Source: an uncultured Lachnospiraceae bacterium (lineage in GTDB: Bacteria; Bacillota; Clostridia; Lachnospirales; Lachnospiraceae). Taken from it: DNA of 9,608 bases. The DNA lies in assembly GCA_947565255.1 (NCBI GenBank), contig CANOFI010000076.1:1-9608 (forward strand), in the 5' to 3' direction. A model generated the notes under the pieces. That model was not told where the DNA came from, searched no databases, and saw only the letters and a list, made by a program, of their open reading frames with translations. Position 1 is the stretch's first letter. Every line of letters starts with the position of its first letter. The position numbers and the translations under genes were made by a program. Positions 1 through 6,919 of the stretch are shown piece by piece.

Positions 1-135
1 GCAGTCGCCGCCTGGGGAGTTGATCCAGACGGTAATATCACCGTTTCCCGCATTGCAGTTCCTTGTAAATATAAAGTCGTCTGGGTGTGCAGGGAAATAT
101 GCTGTTAAAGCCGCGTGCGCCGATGGGAATTTGTT
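1..135 (-). pseudogene. ClpP-like serine protease fragment (phage/prophage type), edge-truncated
   Basis: Read on the minus strand, the frame ending at base 1 is open for 45 codons and finishes with NAGNGDITVWINSPGGDC, the beta-strand plus SPGG motif of ClpP and of ClpP-like phage head-maturation proteases (family S14). The catalytic Ser/His/Asp would lie beyond the window edge. The frame has no ATG, GTG or TTG before a stop at 136-138. A second minus frame (38-151) begins with ATG and contains YKEL just where relatives carry a residue string of that kind before NAGNGD. Two compensating small indels around 60-75 would restore a continuous protein, so the gene looks frameshifted and decayed at its 5' end. 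It runs divergently from the ATPase gene. The family call is good; whether it is truly dead depends on sequence outside the window. Confidence 0.6.
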
Positions 136-182
136 CTAAAATATCCTGCATTGATAAGAAGAAGGAGTTGTCCTGAAAAATG

Positions 183-190
183 AAAAGGGG
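183..190 (+). promoter_or_regulatory. Ribosome binding site for the TTG start of the ATPase gene
   Basis: The purine-rich AAAAGGGG lies 8 nt before the TTG at 199 and is the main support for that start. A later ATG at 220 (codon 8) is preceded only by a weak purine stretch, so TTG is preferred but not certain. A 10-codon frame opening with ATG at 180 and closing with TAA at 210-212 overlaps this site and the start codon. Confidence 0.5.
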
Positions 191-198
191 TATTAAGA

Positions 199-1992
199 TT
201 GAACAAATTTAAGAGTATCATGACGCAGAACCATACGAAGGCTAAGGCAAATCTGCACAGTCTTTATACAGACAGGCAGACCTATACAAGTTCTGTGAGC
301 AGTTCGCAGCAGGTGATAGAGGAGGAGAAGCATTATTTCTACAGGAATTTGTCCTTTCAGTTTGCAGGTACGGATTATCGGACGCCGCAGCAGCTGGTAT
401 TGTTTGTATATGTGTCGGAAGGGGAGCTTTCGTGCGGTTTGCCGCTTGCTCCATATGCCACGGCTTATGAGGATTATTTGCTGCGGCTGATATCGGCAGC
501 AGTAAATCAGTTGTCGGACGGATATGAGAATACACATAAGGATACGCGTGAAAAGCCGGAATTTTCCATGCAGCCGGTAAATGCGGTCGTACAAAGGCGA
601 AACGGCTGTATTTATATGGCACACAGGAGGGCCTTCCGGCTCCGTATCCATGTGCGGATGCCGTTGATAAATGGCGTCTGGCTCAATGGGAAGAGCGGGT
701 TTAAGGCAGTGAAGGCGCTGCTGAATCTGGTGGGGGATAAAATGGCGCAAATGGATAAGAAAGCGTTGACAGCACATATTCAAACATATGTTCACCAACT
801 TGGGATCAGGGAATTTCTAAGGAGGAAGAACCTTGCCGGTTTCATCGCTAACGGAAGCATTTTGCCAAGAAAAAATGGCGGGGATGGACCGATGGAAGGT
901 GCTGTGCCGTTTGTCTCCCCGGAGGGGATGCAGCTTCGGATTGTGCTCCCTGACGGAAGCGCTTTTACAGGCATGGGGCTGAAAAAGGGAATTACGGTCA
1001 TTACCGGAGGAGGCTATTCGGGTAAGAGCACACTGTTAGACAGTCTGGAAATGGGAATTTATAACCATGTGAGCGGCGATGGCAGGGAATATGTGATTAC
1101 GGATGAGAGCACATGCAAGATTTATGCGGAGGATGGAAGGTGGGTAAGCCATGACGACATCTCCCCGTTTTTTTCTTATATTCCCGGTAAGACTGCCGTT
1201 TCCGCTCATGGTTTGTCCACAGGGCATGAAAATGCACATGGCGGTGTGCATGATTTTTCCACACCGCATGCGAGCGGCAGTCTGTCGCAGGCGGCGGGCA
1301 TCGTGGAGGCAGTTTATGGGGGAAGCCGTCTGCTGCTCATTGATGAAGACACAAGCGCGACGAACTTCATGATAAGGGATGCCAACATGAGAAGGCTGGT
1401 GGTGGATGAGCCGATTATCCCATTCACAGACCGGGTAAAGGAATTAAAAAGCCGTGGGATATCTACGGTTTTAGTCATTGGCGGAAGCAGCGAATACCTG
1501 AAATATGCAGACCGGGTTTTGCTGATGGAAAATTATGTGTGCAGGGACAGGACGAAGGAGGCAGGGATGCTTCCGGGTATTTTGGGTGCGGGAAATGAAA
1601 ACCATACGGCGATTGGGGATAACCATGCATGGATGAAGGAAAAATATCTGCGGCAGGAAAACAGGCAGACGGATGGGATAGGGAGCTGGTGTGTTGAAAT
1701 TATGCCGGCCGGCTATATCCGGTTCGATGAGGATACCGCGGACATTACAAAAATGACGGCAATCATCGGAAAAGGGCAGATGCACAGTCTTGCTTATGAG
1801 ATGGAACGCCTGATAACTGAAATGGAGCAGGGGAGTATCGATTTGCGGATACGGTGCGAGCAGGCGGTGGATGGGATGTTTGCGGATACTGTGGATACAG
1901 TGCTGTCCCATACACATAAGTATGAATTGTGGCTGGAGGAAATAAGGCCGTTGGATCTGTTGATGGCGGTATGCAGGTTAAGGGAAAAGTAA
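199..1992 (+). CDS. ABC-class P-loop ATPase (PF09818/COG3044 family), uncharacterised
   Basis: A 597-aa predicted ATPase of the 'ABC class', a stand-alone family distinct from ABC transporters: no membrane segment and no transporter partner are visible. Its biological role in bacteria is not established; a trypanosome relative, MRB1590, is an RNA-editing factor, so nucleic-acid binding is possible. Visible motifs are FRLRIHVRMPLINGVWLNGK and GSILPR in the N-terminal half, Walker A GGGYSGKST (residues 270-278), GDGREYVITDES, a signature-like ASGSLSQAAG (358-367), Walker B RLLLIDEDTSATNF (377-388), PIIPFTDRV, and VIGGSSEYLKYADRVLLME. The C-terminus ends in the family's usual basic tail. The first ~140 residues are divergent. 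Oddities are Ser at the Walker A position where I recall His in most relatives (GGGYHGKST), and a His-rich insert at about 335-352. The start is TTG with an RBS at 183-190; ATG at 220 is the alternative. The downstream gap separates it from gltB. Confidence 0.88.
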   Translation: MNKFKSIMTQNHTKAKANLHSLYTDRQTYTSSVSSSQQVIEEEKHYFYRNLSFQFAGTDYRTPQQLVLFVYVSEGELSCGLPLAPYATAYEDYLLRLISAAVNQLSDGYENTHKDTREKPEFSMQPVNAVVQRRNGCIYMAHRRAFRLRIHVRMPLINGVWLNGKSGFKAVKALLNLVGDKMAQMDKKALTAHIQTYVHQLGIREFLRRKNLAGFIANGSILPRKNGGDGPMEGAVPFVSPEGMQLRIVLPDGSAFTGMGLKKGITVITGGGYSGKSTLLDSLEMGIYNHVSGDGREYVITDESTCKIYAEDGRWVSHDDISPFFSYIPGKTAVSAHGLSTGHENAHGGVHDFSTPHASGSLSQAAGIVEAVYGGSRLLLIDEDTSATNFMIRDANMRRLVVDEPIIPFTDRVKELKSRGISTVLVIGGSSEYLKYADRVLLMENYVCRDRTKEAGMLPGILGAGNENHTAIGDNHAWMKEKYLRQENRQTDGIGSWCVEIMPAGYIRFDEDTADITKMTAIIGKGQMHSLAYEMERLITEMEQGSIDLRIRCEQAVDGMFADTVDTVLSHTHKYELWLEEIRPLDLLMAVCRLREK

Positions 1993-2150
1993 GCATTACG
2001 TATAAGAAAATAATTAAAAAGTAGTATTTGAATTGTAAGACAATTAAAAAAAGCAGCAGAATTAATTGATAATATTAAAAAAATAAACAAATTAAAAAAA
2101 GTAAAATGACGCAAAATTGTTTTTACATACATAAAAATATGGGGTACTAC

Positions 2151-2178
2151 TTACAAATTATCAGATAATATATATAAA
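2151..2178 (+). promoter_or_regulatory. Possible upstream promoter of gltBD
   Basis: TTACAA (2151-2156) and TATAAA (2173-2178) are spaced 16 bp and could form a second sigma-A promoter. In a region this AT-rich such matches arise easily, so it is weak on its own. Its interest is that the left arm of the 14-bp inverted repeat (2157-2170) falls inside its spacer. Confidence 0.3.
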
Positions 2179-2207
2179 AACTGGTTATTCACTTATTATC
2201 TGACAAT
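2157..2207. repeat. Imperfect 14-bp inverted repeat upstream of gltBD, possible operator
   Basis: ATTATCAGATAATA (2157-2170) and TATTATCTGACAAT (2194-2207) are reverse complements with a single mismatch, separated by 23 bp. The core of ten bases (TCAGATAATA with TATTATCTGA) is perfect. Centre-to-centre spacing is 37 bp, about 3.5 helical turns. The arms flank a candidate promoter (2151-2178) and lie 28 bp upstream of the strong one (2235-2263). It could bind a dimeric regulator of nitrogen metabolism, or be a transcribed hairpin; which regulator cannot be told from sequence. Confidence 0.5.
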
Positions 2208-2234
2208 AAAGAGGGTAAAAAACCGAAAGTGTTA

Positions 2235-2263
2235 TTTACAAACAATAAAAACGGGTGTATGAT
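2235..2263 (+). promoter_or_regulatory. Sigma-A promoter of the gltBD operon
   Basis: TTTACA (2235-2240), a 17-bp spacer and TATGAT (2258-2263) match the vegetative consensus at 5 of 6 positions in each hexamer with ideal spacing. Transcription would start near 2270, giving a leader of about 98 nt before the gltB ATG. It is the best promoter in the gap and the likely main driver of the operon. Confidence 0.65.
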
Positions 2264-2318
2264 CTATCATGACAAAGATTTCCGGAGGCAGAAACGGACG
2301 CTTTGGGGTTACATAATC

Positions 2319-2368
2319 TGTGACCGGATTGCGGTCAGCACGATGAGACAGAAAGGGAAGGTGTCACA
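2319..2368 (+). promoter_or_regulatory. gltB leader with small hairpin and RBS
   Basis: The leader contains a 5-bp hairpin, TGACC (2321-2325) with GGTCA (2333-2337). The same segment, TGTGAC (2319-2324), is also complementary to GTCACA at 2363-2368, which runs into the gltB start codon, so the two pairings exclude each other. The ribosome binding site is the purine stretch AAAGGGAAGG (2352-2361), 6 nt before the ATG. No known riboswitch or T-box is recognised. The pairings are short, so a regulatory role is only a possibility. Confidence 0.3.
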
Positions 2369-5300
2369 TGGAAAAGAAGAGCAGACAGACAGGCTTGTAT
2401 GATCCGAGATTTGAGCATGACAATTGTGGTATCGGTGCCGTTGTAAATATCAAGGGTATCAAAAGCCATGAAACAGTTGAAAATGCACTGAAAATTGTAG
2501 AAAATTTAGAGCACAGGGCCGGTAAGGATGCGGAAGGCAAAACAGGAGACGGCGTCGGGATTCTTTTACAGATATCCCATAAGTTTTTTTCCAGGGCAGG
2601 AAAAGAGGCAGGAATTTCATTGGGGAAGGAGCGGGAGTACGGTATCGGCATGTTTTTTTTCCCGCAGGATGAATTCAAGAGGAACCAGGCAAAAAAAATG
2701 TTTGAAATCATTGTGAAGAAGGAAGGGCTGGAGTTTCTCGGCTGGAGAGAGGTGCCGACAGTGCCGGGGGTGCTCGGACAAAAAGCGCTGGAGTGCATGC
2801 CCCACATTGTTCAGGCATTTATAGAGAAGCCGAAAAATTGTGAGAAGGGACTGGAGTTTGACCGCAGGCTTTACATTGTAAGAAGAGTATTTGAAAAGTC
2901 CAATGAGGAGACATATGTGGTGTCGTTGTCAAGCAGGACGATTGTATACAAGGGAATGTTTCTGGTAGGGCAGCTGAGGCTGTTTTTTGAAGATTTGCAG
3001 AGCAGGGACTACGAATCAGCCATTGCGCTGGTGCACTCCCGTTTCAGCACGAATACCAATCCAAGTTGGGAGCGGGCGCATCCAAACCGCTTTATTGTGC
3101 ACAACGGTGAGATTAATACGATTCGCGGAAATGCGGACAGGATGCTTGCCCGTGAGGAAAAAATGGAATCGGAGCATTTAAAGCATGAATTTACAAAGGT
3201 GCTGCCTGTTGTCAACGCGCAGGGCTCAGACTCCGCCATGCTGGACAATACGCTGGAATTTTTGGTGATGAGCGGGATGGAGCTTCCTTTAGCGGTCATG
3301 GTAACCATTCCGGAGCCGTGGGTAAGCCACAAGACCATATCACAGAAAAGAAGGGATTTTTACAGCTATTATTCCACTCTGATGGAGCCGTGGGACGGAC
3401 CGGCTTCCATTCTGTACAGCGACGGAGACTTGATGGGGGCGATACTGGACAGAAACGGACTGAGGCCCTCAAGATATTACATTACCGATGATGATAATCT
3501 GATTCTTTCCTCCGAGGTGGGGGTATTGGACATTGACCCTACCAGGATTGTGGTAAAAGAACGGTTACGGCCCGGAAAAATGTTGCTGGTAGACACGGTG
3601 AACGGCAAAGTAATCGGTGACAGTGAGTTGAAAGAGGATTATGCGGGCCGGCATCCTTACGGGGAATGGTTAGACCGCAATCTCATCACCCTGCAGCATT
3701 TAAAGATTCCGAATAAACGCCCGCAGGAGTACAGAGGCGAGGAGCTTGCCAGAATTCAGAAGGCATTTGGATATACCTATGAGGAATTTAAGACCTCCAT
3801 TCTGCCGATGGCAAAGAACGGTGGCGAGGCCATTGCGGCTATGGGAATTGACGTGCCGATACCGGTATTGTCCAGAGTAAGACAGCCGTTGTTTAACTGC
3901 TTTAAGCAGCTGTTTGCCCAGGTAACCAATCCGCCGATTGACGCCATTCGCGAGAAGGTTGTGACATCCACAAATGTCTATATCGGTTCGGAGGGAAATG
4001 TGCTGGAGCAGAATGCCGAAAACTGTAAGAGGCTGCGTGTATCCAATCCGATTCTGACCAATACGGATATGTTAAAAATTAAATACATGAAAGAAGAAGG
4101 GTTCCGTGTGGAGGAAATCCCAATTACGTATTATAAAAATACAAGCCTAAAAAAGGCAATCGAACAATTGTTCGTGGAAGTGGACCGGGCATACAGAGAG
4201 GGGACCAACATTGTTATATTGTCCGACAGGGGCGTGGACGAAAACCATGTGGCAATTCCGTCTCTTTTAGCGGTTTCCGCCCTGCACCAGTATTTGATCC
4301 GCACAAAGAAAAGCACATCCGTCTCGATTATTCTCGAGAGCGGTGAGCCAAGGGAAGTCCATCATTTTGCAACGCTGCTTGGATACGGAGCCTGTGCGGT
4401 GAACCCGTATCTGGCGCTGGACAGCATCCGCAGGCTGATAGACGACAATATGCTGGATAAGGATTATTATGCAGCGGTGGAGGATTATACCCATGCAATT
4501 TTGCATGGCATTGTAAAGATTGCCTCAAAGATGGGCATTTCTACAATCCAGTCTTATCAGGGAGCGCAGATTTTTGAGGCCATCGGCATTGACCAGAGCG
4601 TCATTGACGAATATTTTACAAACACGGTCAGCCGGATTGGCGGAATTACGTTACCGGATATTGAGCAGCAGGTCAATGAACAGCATTCCGAGGCCTTTGA
4701 CCCGCTGGGACTTGATGTGGATTTGACGCTGGACAGCACGGGCAGCCATAAAATGAGAAGTGGCGCGGAGGAGCATATGTACAATCCGCAGACAATTCAT
4801 TTGCTGCAGGAAGCGACAAGGCGTGGAGATTACGATTTGTTCAAACAATATACTGAGCTTGTCAATAAACAGAGCAGTACCGGCAATCTGCGGGGGTTAA
4901 TGGATTTTAACTATCCGAAAAAAGGTGTTCCGATTGAGGAAGTGGAGAGCACAGATTCCATTGTAAAACGCTTTAAGACCGGCGCGATGTCCTACGGTTC
5001 GATTTCGCAGGAGGCGCATGAAACGCTGGCCATTGCCATGAACCGTCTGCACGGGAAATCCAATAGCGGCGAGGGCGGTGAGAGCCTGGAACGCTTAGAG
5101 GGCGGCCGGGATGGAGAGAACAAATGTTCTGCTATAAAGCAGGTGGCTTCCGGACGCTTTGGAGTGACCAGCCGTTACCTTGTCAGCGCAAAAGAAATTC
5201 AGATTAAGATGGCGCAGGGCGCAAAGCCGGGCGAGGGCGGTCATCTTCCGGCAGGAAAGGTATACCCGTGGATTGCAAAAACAAGACATGCGACGCCGGG

Positions 5301-6906
5301 AGTCGGACTGATTTCACCGCCGCCGCACCATGATATTTATTCCATTGAAGATTTGGCGCAATTGATTTACGACTGTAAAAATGCAAATAAAAACGCCAGA
5401 ATTTCTGTAAAGCTGGTATCGGAGGCCGGCGTGGGAACGGTTGCAGCCGGCGTTGCAAAAGCGGGCGCGCAGGTGGTGCTGATTTCCGGTTATGACGGTG
5501 GTACCGGAGCGGCTCCGAGAAGCTCCATCCACAATGCAGGGCTTCCGTGGGAGCTGGGGCTTGCGGAAACGCATCAGACGCTTATCCAGAACGGGCTTCG
5601 CAATAAGGTGGTCATCGAAACAGACGGAAAGCTGATGAGCGGCCGCGACGTGGCCGTCGCAGCCATGCTCGGCGCGGAGGAGTATGGATTTGCAACCGCT
5701 CCGTTAGTGACGATGGGATGCGTCATGATGCGGGTATGTAATCTGGATACCTGTCCGGTCGGTGTTGCAACCCAGAATCCGGAGCTTCGCAAAAAATTTA
5801 AGGGCAGGCCGGAATATGTCATGAACTTTATGAAATTTATTGCGCAGGAATTGCGCGAGTATATGGCAAAACTCGGCGTCCGCACGGTAAACGAACTGGT
5901 TGGGCGTACGGATCTGCTGAAAAGAAGGGAAGACGCGGCCTGTGAAAAACACAGGAAGGTCGATTTGTCCGGAATACTCAACAATCCGTATGCGAAAGAA
6001 AAAAAGGTTACGTTTGATCCAAAGCAGGCCTATGATTTTGGACTCGAAAAGACAAAGGATGAAAAAATTCTTCTGAAAAAATTTAAGGATGCCCTGGCAA
6101 CGGGGCAGAGGAAAAGCATCCGGTTAGACGTGACGAACACAGACCGTACCTTTGGAACGCTGTTCGGTGCAGAGATTACAAGACGCTACAAGGATACGCT
6201 GGAGGACGGAACATTTACGGTACAGTGCACCGGCGCCGGCGGGCAGAGCTTTGGGGCATTTATACCGAAAGGTCTTACACTGGAGCTGATTGGTGACAGC
6301 AATGATTATTTTGGAAAAGGACTGTCCGGCGGACGTCTTGTCGTATATCCGCCGACCGGCGTACTATTTAAGCAGGATGAAAACATTATTATCGGAAATG
6401 TAGCGCTGTACGGCGCAACAAGCGGAACCGCCTATATCAACGGTGTGGCGGGCGAACGCTTCTGTGTGCGCAATTCCGGTGCAACGGCAGTTGTGGAAGG
6501 CGTCGGGGAGCACGGCTGTGAATATATGACAGGAGGCCGCGTTGCGGTACTTGGAAAGACCGGAAAGAACTTTGCGGCCGGCATGAGCGGCGGAATTGCC
6601 TATGTGCTGGATGAAGACAACGACTTCTACACAAAGCTGAACAAGGAAATGGTTTCTCTGGAAGAGATGACTTCCAAATACGATGTTCTGGAATTAAAGG
6701 AAATGATAAAGGAACACGTTGCCTATACCAATTCGGAAAAAGGAAAAGAAATTTTAGAGAACTTCAAAGAATATCTGCCCAAATTTAAAAAGGTCATTCC
6801 GCATGACTACAAACGGATGCAGAACGCCATCGTGCAGATGGAGGAAAAAGGACTCAGCAGCGAACAGGCGCAGATTGAAGCATTTTATGCGAATAAAAAT
6901 AAATAG
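2368..6906 (+). CDS. gltB: Glutamate synthase large (alpha) subunit
   Basis: Catalyses the glutaminase and synthase half-reactions of glutamate synthase in the cytoplasm: glutamine is hydrolysed and the ammonia is channelled to 2-oxoglutarate to give glutamate (GS-GOGAT pathway). It has 1512 aa, the normal length. A 19-residue propeptide precedes Cys20 (DNCGIGA), the N-terminal nucleophile exposed on maturation. Counting Cys20 as 1, Arg50, Asn246-Gly247 and Asp288 fall at 31, 227-228 and 269, the expected class-II amidotransferase positions. A central linker domain follows, then the FMN-binding synthase barrel (about 870-1200), with FKTGAMSYGS, SNSGEGGE, SPPPHHDIYS and SGYDGGTGA (1040-1048). 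Cys1118, Cys1124 and Cys1129 would bind the [3Fe-4S] cluster. The C-terminal beta-helix (about 1240-1440) shows repeated Gly patterns. It is called gltA in Bacillus naming. The start is fixed by the RBS and by the expected propeptide length. Confidence 0.98.
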   Translation: MEKKSRQTGLYDPRFEHDNCGIGAVVNIKGIKSHETVENALKIVENLEHRAGKDAEGKTGDGVGILLQISHKFFSRAGKEAGISLGKEREYGIGMFFFPQDEFKRNQAKKMFEIIVKKEGLEFLGWREVPTVPGVLGQKALECMPHIVQAFIEKPKNCEKGLEFDRRLYIVRRVFEKSNEETYVVSLSSRTIVYKGMFLVGQLRLFFEDLQSRDYESAIALVHSRFSTNTNPSWERAHPNRFIVHNGEINTIRGNADRMLAREEKMESEHLKHEFTKVLPVVNAQGSDSAMLDNTLEFLVMSGMELPLAVMVTIPEPWVSHKTISQKRRDFYSYYSTLMEPWDGPASILYSDGDLMGAILDRNGLRPSRYYITDDDNLILSSEVGVLDIDPTRIVVKERLRPGKMLLVDTVNGKVIGDSELKEDYAGRHPYGEWLDRNLITLQHLKIPNKRPQEYRGEELARIQKAFGYTYEEFKTSILPMAKNGGEAIAAMGIDVPIPVLSRVRQPLFNCFKQLFAQVTNPPIDAIREKVVTSTNVYIGSEGNVLEQNAENCKRLRVSNPILTNTDMLKIKYMKEEGFRVEEIPITYYKNTSLKKAIEQLFVEVDRAYREGTNIVILSDRGVDENHVAIPSLLAVSALHQYLIRTKKSTSVSIILESGEPREVHHFATLLGYGACAVNPYLALDSIRRLIDDNMLDKDYYAAVEDYTHAILHGIVKIASKMGISTIQSYQGAQIFEAIGIDQSVIDEYFTNTVSRIGGITLPDIEQQVNEQHSEAFDPLGLDVDLTLDSTGSHKMRSGAEEHMYNPQTIHLLQEATRRGDYDLFKQYTELVNKQSSTGNLRGLMDFNYPKKGVPIEEVESTDSIVKRFKTGAMSYGSISQEAHETLAIAMNRLHGKSNSGEGGESLERLEGGRDGENKCSAIKQVASGRFGVTSRYLVSAKEIQIKMAQGAKPGEGGHLPAGKVYPWIAKTRHATPGVGLISPPPHHDIYSIEDLAQLIYDCKNANKNARISVKLVSEAGVGTVAAGVAKAGAQVVLISGYDGGTGAAPRSSIHNAGLPWELGLAETHQTLIQNGLRNKVVIETDGKLMSGRDVAVAAMLGAEEYGFATAPLVTMGCVMMRVCNLDTCPVGVATQNPELRKKFKGRPEYVMNFMKFIAQELREYMAKLGVRTVNELVGRTDLLKRREDAACEKHRKVDLSGILNNPYAKEKKVTFDPKQAYDFGLEKTKDEKILLKKFKDALATGQRKSIRLDVTNTDRTFGTLFGAEITRRYKDTLEDGTFTVQCTGAGGQSFGAFIPKGLTLELIGDSNDYFGKGLSGGRLVVYPPTGVLFKQDENIIIGNVALYGATSGTAYINGVAGERFCVRNSGATAVVEGVGEHGCEYMTGGRVAVLGKTGKNFAAGMSGGIAYVLDEDNDFYTKLNKEMVSLEEMTSKYDVLELKEMIKEHVAYTNSEKGKEILENFKEYLPKFKKVIPHDYKRMQNAIVQMEEKGLSSEQAQIEAFYANKNK

Positions 6907-6910
6907 GAGG
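6905..6910 (+). promoter_or_regulatory. Ribosome binding site of gltD, overlapping the gltB stop
   Basis: A perfect AGGAGG starts inside the gltB stop codon TAG (6904-6906) and ends 9 nt before the gltD ATG. It fixes the gltD start and suggests that ribosomes finishing gltB help load onto gltD, keeping the two subunits in proportion. Confidence 0.85.
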
Positions 6911-6919
6911 CAGAAAGAC

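Larger units (their letters stand above)
1993..2234. other. AT-rich intergenic stretch with A-tracts
   Basis: No gene or RNA is recognised here. The stretch is extremely AT-rich and carries A-runs of 5-7 beginning at 2016, 2046, 2077 and 2094. The first three are spaced 30-31 bp, close to three helical turns, which could give intrinsic curvature upstream of the gltBD promoter. A 6-bp AT-only inverted repeat (2031-2036 with 2040-2045) is too weak to be called a terminator. The inverted repeat at 2157-2207 is listed separately. Confidence 0.6.

Noticed and set aside
2031..2052. Inverted repeat AATTGT-AAG-ACAATT followed by A-run, as a terminator for the ATPase gene or a minus-strand gene
   Set aside because: The stem is only 6 bp and wholly AT apart from one G-C pair, and there is no T-run after it on the plus strand. 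On the minus strand the T-run would precede the stem.
1794..2132. Minus-strand 112-codon frame over the end of the ATPase gene and the AT-rich gap
   Set aside because: It is largely a shadow of the ATPase coding sequence plus low-complexity AT-rich DNA, and has no recognisable domain.
6803..6919. Upstream extension of gltD inside gltB
   Set aside because: The open frame there overlaps conserved gltB coding sequence. GltD homologues start at MGKPTGF, and the AGGAGG site sits just before 6920.
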